NCBI GenBank assembly: GCA_016708905.1
Contig: JADJEV010000005.1
Span: 620,001-684,000 of the forward strand
From: Candidatus Methylophosphatis roskildensis
GTDB taxonomy: Bacteria > Pseudomonadota > Gammaproteobacteria > Burkholderiales > Rhodocyclaceae
Length of the DNA stretch: 64,000 bases
Direction: 5' to 3'
The translations under genes were made by a program, and so were the position numbers. The notes beneath the pieces are model-generated. The model was given only the letters and a program-made list of their open reading frames with translations. It was not told the DNA's origin and searched no databases. Positions 9,125-17,015 of this stretch are shown one piece after another; position 1 is the first letter of the stretch, and every line of letters starts with the position of its first letter.

Positions 9125-9903
9125 CGTGGTTCGCTGCCGGTTGAGGAAACTCGGCAGTTTTTGCTGCCATCGCTTTGCAAAGTCACCCGCCTGTTGGGTG
9201 CGGCGTCTTCCGGGAGCCCGGCGACCGGCTGAAGGTGTCCAGCGGCGCGAACGATCAACTGCTCTGACGGCACACCCCAGCGGCGCAAGGAATCGGACAG
9301 CCCTTTCGCTCGCCGATAGCTCAAGATCAGGTTCCCTTTCTCTGGGCCGGTCGAATCGGCGTGACCCTCGATCAGGAGTCTGGCATCTGGGTAGGCGAGC
9401 AGCCATGTCCGCAGCGGTCTAAGGCGGCCGGCCAGATCGTCGCCCAGGGGAGATACGCTACTGCTGTCGAACAAGATCGTAACGCGTTCGGGGCAGTCGA
9501 CGATCACAGCAGGCGACGTCGCCTGCGCACCTGTCGCCTGATCGGCCGGTGCGTCGACGCGTTTGCCGTCCGCAACCGCAGTTGCGCCGGGAGCGGGCTG
9601 CACCGAGGTGCCGCGACCGTCCTTCTCTGCAGCGGCTGTCGACGCAGGCTTGCCGGATGCGTGTAACGACTCAGCCGATTTAACGGCGGGCGGCACGAAC
9701 GCTGGCGCACTGCCGTCTTTGGGTACCGCGATTTGACTTGATGGCGGCTCCAGCGATGCCGGTTGGTCGGACAGAAACACCCAGGCCGCGGCCACGGCCG
9801 TAAGCAGCCCGACGAGGGAAAAACCGAGAATCAACCACTTCGGCATCCCTTCACCGGCGAGGTCGTACGCTCGGAGCTTGCCCGGTGTTTCAGTTTCGGT
9901 CAT
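9121..9903 (-). CDS. Inner-membrane protein with OmpA peptidoglycan-binding domain
   Basis: A 260-residue protein: cytoplasmic N-terminus, one membrane helix (residues 23-44), a low-complexity Pro/Ala/Asp linker (45-135) and a C-terminal OmpA-like domain (about 140-245). That domain includes ILFDSSSVSPLGDD and the signature region HADSTGPEKGNLILSYRRA, which in the family binds diaminopimelate of peptidoglycan. The start is at the ATG at 9903, 26 bp after the ODP gene; longer frames lack a fitting start. It probably fixes the complex encoded by this operon to the cell wall, which is inference. No signal-peptidase site is seen. Confidence 0.8.
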   Translation of the reverse strand: MTETETPGKLRAYDLAGEGMPKWLILGFSLVGLLTAVAAAWVFLSDQPASLEPPSSQIAVPKDGSAPAFVPPAVKSAESLHASGKPASTAAAEKDGRGTSVQPAPGATAVADGKRVDAPADQATGAQATSPAVIVDCPERVTILFDSSSVSPLGDDLAGRLRPLRTWLLAYPDARLLIEGHADSTGPEKGNLILSYRRAKGLSDSLRRWGVPSEQLIVRAAGHLQPVAGLPEDAAPNRRVTLQSDGSKNCRVSSTGSEPR

Positions 9904-9929
9904 GGCCGATCGATCGAAATCGCTTGCGC

Positions 9930-10691
9930 TCAGGCGGTTGGGATCCTGAACTTGGGACAGATCAGATCGACACCGCATTGCAGGTTGGCGCACCAGTCGA
10001 TGAAGCGACCGACCATGTCTTTGCCCTGGAAGTAGGCACCGTGCTGGGGTGCGATGATCTCGATGTCCAGTCCGCGGACCATATCCGCCCAGGCCTTCAT
10101 GACCTTGTTCGAGCCCATGTAGCGCCGATGAAAGCCTTCCATGTAGGGCAGGTGGGCGTCGAAATCGGAAACCGCCGAGTACTTCGCGCCAAGTGAGGCG
10201 CCCAGGTCGCCGCTGTAGAGGATCTTCGACACCGGATCGTATAGTTGAAAGTTCCCCTCGCTATGGAGGAAGTGCGCCGGTAGCGCGACCAGGCTCGCAC
10301 CGTCGAGTTTGAAGAACATCCCTTCGTCCGGAATGGGCTTGAGCCGGTCGGCGACCAGATGGTCGATACCGAAATGCGGTACAAAGCGTATCCAGAGTTG
10401 GGACACGTAAGCTTCCGCGTCGGTGGTCATCAACCAGCCATTCACCGCCGCGACAATGTCGGGATCCTGGTGTGAGAGGAAGATGTAGTGCAACTTCGCC
10501 TTGCCGATAATCGCAAGGGTTTGCGTCAGAACCTTGCTATAGACCTTGTGGCCGCCTGGATCCAGGATCATCGCGGCGCCACCATGGATGATCAGATGCT
10601 GGTTGGCCTGAATCGCCAGGCCGCCGAGGCCAAAATCCTCGAGCAGCACGTTCCTGTGCGTGCCATCGTCAAACAATACGGTGTTCGGCAT
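9930..10691 (-). CDS. ODP-type di-iron metallo-beta-lactamase-fold protein
   Basis: A 253-residue protein with the metallo-beta-lactamase fold of the flavodiiron/ODP subgroup. The metal ligands visible are H74-x-D76-x-D78 (SHQDPD), His143 in the AHFLHSEGNF strand, Asp162 in YSGDLGA and His217 in APQHGAY. This set resembles the di-iron site of flavodiiron proteins, and ODP domains of this kind bind oxygen as sensors in chemotaxis and redox signalling. There is no flavodoxin domain, so it is unlikely to be an oxygen reductase alone. A GGAG ribosome site lies 8 bp before the ATG. It is the second gene of the LC7/ATPase operon, where it could supply an oxygen or redox signal (inference). Confidence 0.85.
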   Translation of the reverse strand: MPNTVLFDDGTHRNVLLEDFGLGGLAIQANQHLIIHGGAAMILDPGGHKVYSKVLTQTLAIIGKAKLHYIFLSHQDPDIVAAVNGWLMTTDAEAYVSQLWIRFVPHFGIDHLVADRLKPIPDEGMFFKLDGASLVALPAHFLHSEGNFQLYDPVSKILYSGDLGASLGAKYSAVSDFDAHLPYMEGFHRRYMGSNKVMKAWADMVRGLDIEIIAPQHGAYFQGKDMVGRFIDWCANLQCGVDLICPKFRIPTA

Positions 10692-10754
10692 TCTTCATCT
10701 CCAAGACATCAGTTGATCAGCCCGCGCCGCGGGCCATGTCGATACCTTGGCGAA

Positions 10755-12197
10755 TCAAAGTATGGTTTTGACCGACTTGATCGCCTCTCGCATATCGAAG
10801 AAAATCAGACCCAGCTTCGAATGCTCGTTGGCCAGCACCAATAGCAGGGCGCCGCGGCCGGCACTGATCATGACGGCATAACCGTGCTCGCCGCGGACGA
10901 TGACTTCCTGGACCTCGCCGCGGCGTAACTCGGTCGCGGCACGGGTACCCAGATTGAGCAGCGTCGCCGTCATCCCGCCGATGTGCGTTTCGTCGAAATC
11001 CTGCGGCAAGGCGCTGGCGATCATCAGTCCGTCCTCGGAAATCAGGGCACTTGCCTCGACGCCCGGTGATTCGTTCTGCAGTTTCTTGAGGATCTTGTTG
11101 AGGCTGTCTAGTCGGGACATGATTCGCTCCTGTTCGATTTCTGGATTCACGGGTTGGGCAAGCCTTAAACGAAGATCGAGGGTCCGCGATGGTTTCGCCT
11201 TCGCACTCGATGGACTCGGTTTCGGGGTGGCGTCGTCGGTCAGCGCAGCGGCGGCAGCGGTTTCATCGCGAGGCCCGGCCGGTGCCGGGAGGAATCGCTG
11301 ACCGACGTGATCGATGAGTTCTCCGGTGATCGAGCGGCGCTGCTCGAACTGAGCTGTAAACATGGCGAGACTGCAGATCGTATTGATCGAACGCGGAATG
11401 CCCCGCGAATAGATCCCGATCTTCTCGATTGCCTCGGCGGTGAATAGCGCCCCGCTCTCGCCATAGGCACCGTCGAGTCGCTGCCGGATGAACGCCTCGA
11501 CCTGATCGCGCTTCAGTGGCGGCAGGTCGTGCAACTTGAGCCCCCGCTGCGTCAGCTTGCGCAGCGTGAGCTTGCGCAGCGCAGGCTTGCGCAGCGACTC
11601 CCGAAGGGTCGGCAGTCCGACGAGAACGATCTGCAAGAGCTCGTCGCCCGTGGCTGTCGTGTCGGAAAGCCGCAACAGATCCGCCAGCAGATCTTCCAAT
11701 ATCTCCTGCGCCTCATCGACAAAGACCGCCACCGATCGCCCCGCCTCGCGTTCGGCACGCAGATACTCGAGCAGCACCTCGCTTTCTTTTTCGGACGAGG
11801 TCTCGGCATCGCTGTCCGGTTGAGCAAGATTCAGTTCGCGGCAGGCAAATCGCAGGAAATTCTGAAAGGACAAACGGGGATCGATCAGCAGGATCGGCGT
11901 GACATCCGCATCGAGGCTCTCGATCGCGTGACGGATGAGCAGGGATTTGCCGGTGCCCGTCTCGCCGGTCAGTACGATGAGCCCGGTACGCGAACGGATG
12001 TCTTCGTTTATGGCTTTCAGGGCTCTGTCGAAAACAGGGCTGCTGCAAAACGCGCCCGTGCCTATGTCACCGCCGAAGGAATGGGCCGGAAGCTCGGACT
12101 GTCCCCCATGTATCAGGTCGAACGCCGGTTTGCTGATCGTCGGCGCATCGAATGCGCCAACCGGCTCTGATGCCTGCCAGGTCTTTTGCGAGTTCAT
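10755..12197 (-). CDS. ExeA-like AAA ATPase fused to a Roadblock/LC7 domain
   Basis: A 480-residue protein. Residues about 40-320 form an ExeA/GspA-type AAA ATPase with Walker A GETGTGKS (78-85), Walker B VAVFVDEAQ (156-164) and a GIPRSINTICSLAMF segment typical of the family. A linker rich in Ala and Thr follows, then a Roadblock/LC7 domain from about residue 360 (LNKILKKLQNESPGVEASAL...ISEDGLMIAS) to the end. ExeA ATPases usually act with peptidoglycan-binding partners in type II secretin assembly; here no secretion gene is nearby, but an OmpA-domain protein is. Start: ATG at 12197 with GGAG upstream. A three-unit 15-bp repeat (11554-11598) enlarges a loop. An internal ATG with a good ribosome site may also make the LC7 part alone. 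Confidence 0.85.
   Translation of the reverse strand: MNSQKTWQASEPVGAFDAPTISKPAFDLIHGGQSELPAHSFGGDIGTGAFCSSPVFDRALKAINEDIRSRTGLIVLTGETGTGKSLLIRHAIESLDADVTPILLIDPRLSFQNFLRFACRELNLAQPDSDAETSSEKESEVLLEYLRAEREAGRSVAVFVDEAQEILEDLLADLLRLSDTTATGDELLQIVLVGLPTLRESLRKPALRKLTLRKLTQRGLKLHDLPPLKRDQVEAFIRQRLDGAYGESGALFTAEAIEKIGIYSRGIPRSINTICSLAMFTAQFEQRRSITGELIDHVGQRFLPAPAGPRDETAAAAALTDDATPKPSPSSAKAKPSRTLDLRLRLAQPVNPEIEQERIMSRLDSLNKILKKLQNESPGVEASALISEDGLMIASALPQDFDETHIGGMTATLLNLGTRAATELRRGEVQEVIVRGEHGYAVMISAGRGALLLVLANEHSKLGLIFFDMREAIKSVKTIL
11118..11131 (-). promoter_or_regulatory. Internal ribosome site and ATG before the LC7 domain
   Basis: Within the ATPase-LC7 gene an AGGAG motif (11127-11131) lies 6 bp before an in-frame ATG (11120), exactly at the junction between ATPase linker and LC7 domain. 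Initiation here would give a free 121-residue Roadblock/LC7 protein, the usual size of single-domain family members. Alternatively the signal is the relic of two genes that fused. Sequence evidence only. Confidence 0.5.
11554..11598 (-). repeat. Three-unit 15-bp in-frame tandem repeat in the ATPase gene
   Basis: Units 11554-11568, 11569-11583 and 11584-11598 differ by a few bases and encode the peptide run LRKPA-LRKLT-LRKLT in the ATPase. Related ATPases usually show one such basic/leucine segment, so the unit appears to have been duplicated in frame. Confidence 0.6.
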
Positions 12198-12877
12198 GAG
12201 TGCTGATCTCCGATGCCATTCGCAATTCGATTGAGCGCTTGCGCGCAAACCGTCGCAACTGCCGACTCGCAAGTAGCGCGATATCCAGCCGGACGACCCT
12301 TATGCCGGCAGCCACGAACATGGATCCCCGCGCTGCAGTCGCCAACGAATCCCCGTGCTGCCGTCCTTACCAGTCAAGGGCCCGGACGTGGGTCGACGGA
12401 CTGCCAGCTCATGGCTCATCGATCGCGCCAAACCATCCACGCTTGCCCTGCGCCGCACGAGTTGCAACGACTTGCGAACATACGGACTCTGCTGGAGCAA
12501 GGCACATCGATTCTTCGACCGTGGCCGCGCACGTATCCAGCTCGATCAGCCGAGTTGCGCAGCTACGCGGGCTTGGGAAACAGCAGAAACGAAAACGCGC
12601 CGGATACAACCGAAGTCTGATTGCCGTCGCGATCGGTCACACGAATCTGACCCAACCACGTGCCTGCGGCACGCTCATTATTCTGAAAACAAACTATTCC
12701 GATTCCCCCGTCTTTGCGCATGAGGGTTGATCAACTACACATATCACCGCAACGAAGCTATCACATTGGCATCGTGCAATCAAGGAGGACGTTAGCCTCT
12801 TTGGCACCGCGGGCGCCGGCCTGGCTCTCGCCCGCTTTCCCGTCCCCCGGTCGGGACGTCCGCAGCAAGCATTTAGC
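12198..12877. other. Gene-poor stretch upstream of the ATPase-LC7 operon
   Basis: About 680 bp lie between the ATPase start and the left end of the IS1634-family element. The part 12680-12780 is AT-rich and could hold the operon promoter, but I cannot pick one with confidence. Plus-strand frames here (for example 12200-12730) have an amino-acid make-up without recognisable domains. One short minus-strand frame is listed separately. Confidence 0.4.
12563..12721 (-). CDS. Small hypothetical frame, possibly a gene fragment
   Basis: The frame encodes 52 residues whose composition looks protein-like (AAGTWLGQIRVTDRDGNQT, then a hydrophobic tail ending LLFPKPA). This could be the C-terminal end of a larger beta-rich protein. 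No ribosome site precedes the ATG at 12721 and no homologue comes to mind. It lies between the ATPase-LC7 operon and the IS1634-family element, so it may be debris. Confidence 0.22.
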   Translation of the reverse strand: MRKDGGIGIVCFQNNERAAGTWLGQIRVTDRDGNQTSVVSGAFSFLLFPKPA

Positions 12878-14801
12878 CTGAAGTTCCTTTGACCGCGGGA
12901 CGAGTTTTCATTGTATTTCGAGGGGTTATGTCGAAATCGTGGTTGCGTGTTCTGCCTACACGCGGATCTGATCAAGCAGCGCCATCGCGCGTTGGTGCAC
13001 CGGGTTTGGGGTTGTAACGACCTCGAAGCTTGGGGCGTCAGGGGCAGCCGCTGGCGTGCGGCAGGTATTGCGCACGAGGGTGGCCAATTCAGCCATCAAG
13101 GTGGAAAAACTGTGTGCCGGCGTATTGTCCTCGAGGCTATGACGGGCAACCTTGTTCAGCGTGGCTTCAGAGCGCATGGCAGGTGCCACGGGGTCGCGCG
13201 TCGCTTTGGCTTGCTGGTCGGTATCGGCAAACATCAGTGCGCGCCAGGCTTCACGCATGTGCCACTCGACGTAGTAGGCGAGCATGCACACAAAGATGTG
13301 CGAGCGCACCCGCTCGGCCAGGCGGTGATGAATCGGGCGCACCTTCAGGTCGATGGTCTTGAGCGAGCGGAAGGCGCGCTCGACGTTGGCCAGCGATTTG
13401 TAGCTGCGCACGCACTGTGCCGCCTCCATGTGCTCGGAGGACACCGAGGTGCGAATGATGTACAGGCCATCCAGCGCCGCTTCAGCGGCGATGCTGTCCG
13501 GTTTGCGCGTGAAGGAGAAGCTCGTCTCGCCGATCGCCAGTTCGAAGTGTTTGGCGACCTTGTACTGATTGACGATCTTGCCCACGCGCACGCCGATCTC
13601 ATCCTTGCCGGCGAGCTTGGCGGCCTCGACTCGGGCCTTGATCTTGTCGAGCTTGTTCTGCGTCGCACACAGCAGCTCTTCGCGCTTGTACGCGCGCAGC
13701 CTGGCCAGTTGCGGATTGCGGCAGGCCACCAGGCGCTCCCCGGGGTAGTCCGGCGAGCTCAGTTCGATCAGATTGCGCTCATCGAACAAGCCGAGCTGCA
13801 ACTGTCCCTGCTCGATCAGCGCGCGGATCGAAACGCTCTTGAGCGCCGTGATCCAGCCGATGCCATCGCTATCGCGCATCTGGGCGATGGCCTTTTGCGA
13901 GATCATTCCCCGGTCGCCCACCATCACCATGCGCTCGATGCCAAAATCGGTGCGCAAGCGCTGCACCTCGGGCATGAATGTGGTGCTGTCCGAGGTGTTG
14001 CCCGCATGCACCGAAACCGCGACCGGACAGCCTCGTGCGTCCGTGACCAAGCCGTAATTGACCTGCAGCATGCCGTGCTTGCCATCGCGGCTGTAGCCGC
14101 GCTTGGCCAGCGGACAGGTGGTGCCCTCGAAGTAACTGGACGACAGATCGTAGAGCACCAAGCTGTCCGTGCCCAAACGCCGCGCGGCGAGCTTCTTCTC
14201 AATGGCCTCCTGGCGCAGCAGCAACCAGTCCATCGCCGCGTACAGATCGTCCTCGCTCGCCTCGGTCACCGCGAAGTCTTGCGCCAGCGTCGTCGTGTGC
14301 CACCAGCGCGTGGTGGCCAGCTTGGTCTGGGGCGCCACGATGCGCGAGGCCACCATCGCTAGCACCCGATCGCGTTCGCGACACGGCTTGGTGGCGATCA
14401 GCGAGGCCAGCCCCAGGCGCTGCATCGCAGTGGCCACCGCCTGCACGTGGCCATGGGCACGTGAGCGCGCAATCTCGAAACCTTGCGCGACCGGGCATAA
14501 CCGCTCGCCGCGCAGCACTGCCCGGATCGCCTCGACCTGCGCGTGCGAAAGACTGGACAGGTTGGCCAGTGTGCGCTTGCCGACCCTTGCACCGTCACGG
14601 TAGGACTCCCGTAGCAAAACGGTCGGCGCTGATCCGCGGTTCGGCACGATATGAATATGCATGCCTACAATAATAGACGATTATATGACTTATAGCAACA
14701 CGCACTACATGCCTACATTATGCTGGCGGACAATGACCGTATCTCGGTGATCTGACGCGCTAATTCGCTCAAACAACCGCCGTCTTTCGGGGGAACTTCA
14801 G
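12878..14801 (-). mobile_element. Complete IS1634-family insertion sequence
   Basis: The element is 1924 bp long. Its terminal inverted repeats begin CTGAAGTTCC at both ends (left 12878-12892; right 14787-14801 on the minus strand), with 13 of the first 15 bases matching. It is flanked by the exact 6-bp direct repeat TTTAGC at 12872-12877 and 14802-14807, the expected target duplication. It encodes one intact transposase on the minus strand. The intact ends and duplication point to a recent insertion and a probably functional element. Confidence 0.92.
12956..14662 (-). CDS. IS1634-family DDE transposase
   Basis: A 568-residue transposase. The catalytic core is visible around VLYDLSSSYFEG (first Asp), HAGNTSDSTTFMPEV and MVMVGDRGMIS (second Asp), with the late region SLANVERAFRSLKTIDLKVRPIHH carrying the Glu. 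These are hallmarks of the IS1634 group of IS4-like enzymes. The frame is uninterrupted and fills most of the element. It starts at the ATG at 14662, about 125 bp inside the right end. Confidence 0.93.
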   Translation of the reverse strand: MHIHIVPNRGSAPTVLLRESYRDGARVGKRTLANLSSLSHAQVEAIRAVLRGERLCPVAQGFEIARSRAHGHVQAVATAMQRLGLASLIATKPCRERDRVLAMVASRIVAPQTKLATTRWWHTTTLAQDFAVTEASEDDLYAAMDWLLLRQEAIEKKLAARRLGTDSLVLYDLSSSYFEGTTCPLAKRGYSRDGKHGMLQVNYGLVTDARGCPVAVSVHAGNTSDSTTFMPEVQRLRTDFGIERMVMVGDRGMISQKAIAQMRDSDGIGWITALKSVSIRALIEQGQLQLGLFDERNLIELSSPDYPGERLVACRNPQLARLRAYKREELLCATQNKLDKIKARVEAAKLAGKDEIGVRVGKIVNQYKVAKHFELAIGETSFSFTRKPDSIAAEAALDGLYIIRTSVSSEHMEAAQCVRSYKSLANVERAFRSLKTIDLKVRPIHHRLAERVRSHIFVCMLAYYVEWHMREAWRALMFADTDQQAKATRDPVAPAMRSEATLNKVARHSLEDNTPAHSFSTLMAELATLVRNTCRTPAAAPDAPSFEVVTTPNPVHQRAMALLDQIRV

Positions 14802-14866
14802 TTTAGCTGACCAACGAAGCCGAACGCGTGTCCCGCCAGGCGCATGGACAGGCGCACCCAGAATGA

Positions 14867-14941
14867 CCTGCCCGCAAGTCCAGTATCCATGCGCGTCACA
14901 GCCTTGCATATCGCGAGAGGTCCAGCCCATGCGGGCTGCAG
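14867..14941 (+). repeat. Dispersed intergenic repeat, copy R2
   Basis: Same family and orientation as R1: it begins CCTGCCCGCA, has an AGTATCCATGCG block and ends GAGAGGTCCAGCCCATGCGG with a following CTGCAG. It sits just downstream of the M48 lipoprotein gene, close to the right end of the IS1634-family element. Confidence 0.7.
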
Positions 14942-14953
14942 ACCGGGGCAAAC

Positions 14954-15787
14954 TCAGTGCTGCGTGCGCGCCTTTTCGTAGAGCGGCATCACCCTGGCCG
15001 AGTAGTTCTCCAGATCCTTGATGCGCGTTTCGTGCGACGGGTGGGTCGACATCCATTGCGGCGGCTGCCCGCCGGAACCTTGCGCCATCTTCTTCCACAG
15101 CCCGATCGCAGCGCGCGGATCGTAGCCGCCGCGCGCAGCGAGTTCGACGCCCATGCGGTCGGCCTCGGTCTCATGCAGGCGGGAATTCGGCTTGACGAAG
15201 GTGTAGTCGGCCAGCAGCGAGGTCAGTTGCATGCCTGCGTCCCCCAGCCCGGCCGCGGCGCCGACGACCTGCACCCCGAGCCCGGCGGCCATCGCCTGCG
15301 AGGCGCGCTCGCGCGCGTGCTCGCGCAATGCATGTGCCATCTCATGTCCCATGATTGCTGCTATCTCCTCGTCGGTCAGCTTGAGCTTTTCGATGATGCC
15401 GGAGTAGAACGCGATCTTGCCGCCAGGCATGCACCAGGCGTTGAGTTCGTCGGATTCGATGACGTTGACTTCCCACTTCCACTTGGTCGCGTCCTCGCGG
15501 AAGACGCCGACCTGCGGAATCAGGCGCCGGGCGATGCTGCGAACCCGTTCGGTCTGCGCCGCACTGGAATTGAGCGCGCTCTTCTTGCGCGACTCGGACA
15601 GTACCTGCTGGTAGTTGCTCACCGCCGCCTGGTTGACCTGTTCGCTCGACACCAGCATCGACTGCTTGCGATCGACGCCTACCGTGCCGCCCTGTGTGGT
15701 CTGCACGGTCTGGCAGCCCGCGGCCAGCATCGCCGAGATGAACATCGGGGCGATCGTCTTGAATAAACCGGGAAAACAGGATTTCAT
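14954..15787 (-). CDS. M48-family metalloprotease lipoprotein
   Basis: A 277-residue predicted lipoprotein with signal segment and lipobox LAAGC (Cys25). The zinc protease motif HEMAH (His148, Glu149, His152) and the downstream glutamate in LHETEADRMG complete the active site. This is the LoiP/YcaL type of periplasmic M48 peptidase, which takes part in envelope protein quality control. Length fits this single-domain type; the TPR domain of BepA is absent. It lies 30 bp downstream of the MFS gene on the same strand. Confidence 0.92.
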   Translation of the reverse strand: MKSCFPGLFKTIAPMFISAMLAAGCQTVQTTQGGTVGVDRKQSMLVSSEQVNQAAVSNYQQVLSESRKKSALNSSAAQTERVRSIARRLIPQVGVFREDATKWKWEVNVIESDELNAWCMPGGKIAFYSGIIEKLKLTDEEIAAIMGHEMAHALREHARERASQAMAAGLGVQVVGAAAGLGDAGMQLTSLLADYTFVKPNSRLHETEADRMGVELAARGGYDPRAAIGLWKKMAQGSGGQPPQWMSTHPSHETRIKDLENYSARVMPLYEKARTQH

Positions 15788-15817
15788 CGCATTCCTCCAC
15801 GCACCAGATCAAAATCT

Positions 15818-16969
15818 TCAGCGGCCATCGGACTGGGCCGAAGGTCGCCAACTGACGAGGATCACAGCCAGGCCGATCAGGGCAAACAGCGAGCTGATCG
15901 AATAGGTTGCCGCCGGGCCGACCCAATCCCAGGTGAGTCCGCTCACCAGTCCGCCGGTCATGCCGCCGGCGCCAAACGAGACGCTGCCATAGATCGCCTG
16001 GCCGCGCGACTGGTGGCGGGTGCCGAACCAGTGTCCGACGGCGGCCACTGCGGCTGCATGATACGCGCCGAAAGTCGCGCCGTGGAGCAGTTGTGCCAGC
16101 ACCAGCAGCGGCGCGGATTCGACGAACCAACCGATGATCAGGAAGCGTGCCACCGCGCAGGCGAAGCTGAACAGCAGCATCGAACGAATCGTGAACAGGC
16201 GCAGCAGGTGCGGCATGGCGATGAACACCCCGATCTCGGCCAATACCCCGAGGGTCCATAGCCAGCCCACCGCTGCCGTGCTGTAGCCATTGCCGACCAG
16301 GAACAGGGAATAGAAGACGTAGAGCGCACCGTGCGCCGCCGACATGAAAAAGCAGGCAACGAAAAGCGCGCGCACTTCGGCCCGGCGCAGGATGTCGGCG
16401 ATCGGCGAATGATCCGCCTGATGCGGCGGTTTCGGCGCCTCGGGCATCAGCAGCGCACAGGCGAAGATGCCGACCAGGGTCGTCATCGTCATCGGCAGCA
16501 GACCGGCGATCGGCATCGCGTCGAGCGCCGCACCGACTGCCAGCACCGCGACAATGAAGCCGATCGAGCCCCACAGGCGTATTCGCCCATATCGCTGCGC
16601 CTGGCTGCCGAGGTGCGACAGCGTCAGCGTATCCACCAGCGGAATGGCCGCGCTCCAGAAGAAGGACATCAGCGCCATGGCGAAGAATACGCCGGCAAAC
16701 GAACGGGTGAAGAACAACAGCGAAAACCCGACCACGCTCATGAGTCCCGCCAGCCGCACGATCGGTGTCTGCGCGCCGATTCGTTCGGCTAGCCAGCTCC
16801 ACAGGTTGGGCGCCGCCACGCGCATGACCGGCATCAGGGAATTGAGCACGCCGATGTCCCAGGCGGAGAATGACAGCGACTTCAGGTACAGGCTGAAATA
16901 GGGCGCGAAGGTGCCGACGAAAGCAAAGTAGAAGAAGTAGTAGGCGGACAGGCGCCAGTAGGGAAGCAT
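15818..16969 (-). CDS. MFS transporter of the HcaT/LacY-like type
   Basis: A 383-residue protein with about twelve membrane helices and the LWGSIGFIVAV and HGATFGAYHAAAVA motifs seen in the MFS_1-like (3-phenylpropionate permease-like) group. The start is taken at the ATG at 16969, which puts the first helix (YYFFYFAFVGTFAPYF) at once after a short cytoplasmic tail; a longer frame begins at 17053 but overlaps the divergent gene. The substrate cannot be told; proton-driven uptake of a small organic acid or sugar is plausible. It is divergent from the TIGR03790-like gene with 46 bp between the starts. Confidence 0.85.
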   Translation of the reverse strand: MLPYWRLSAYYFFYFAFVGTFAPYFSLYLKSLSFSAWDIGVLNSLMPVMRVAAPNLWSWLAERIGAQTPIVRLAGLMSVVGFSLLFFTRSFAGVFFAMALMSFFWSAAIPLVDTLTLSHLGSQAQRYGRIRLWGSIGFIVAVLAVGAALDAMPIAGLLPMTMTTLVGIFACALLMPEAPKPPHQADHSPIADILRRAEVRALFVACFFMSAAHGALYVFYSLFLVGNGYSTAAVGWLWTLGVLAEIGVFIAMPHLLRLFTIRSMLLFSFACAVARFLIIGWFVESAPLLVLAQLLHGATFGAYHAAAVAAVGHWFGTRHQSRGQAIYGSVSFGAGGMTGGLVSGLTWDWVGPAATYSISSLFALIGLAVILVSWRPSAQSDGR

Positions 16970-17015
16970 TCGCGCTATTCTACCGTTGCCTTTTCGCCAC
17001 CTCGTCGCGGCATCC

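Noticed and set aside
12200..12730. 176-codon plus-strand frame upstream of the ATPase-LC7 gene
   Set aside because: No domain, no ribosome site, composition unlike a real protein.
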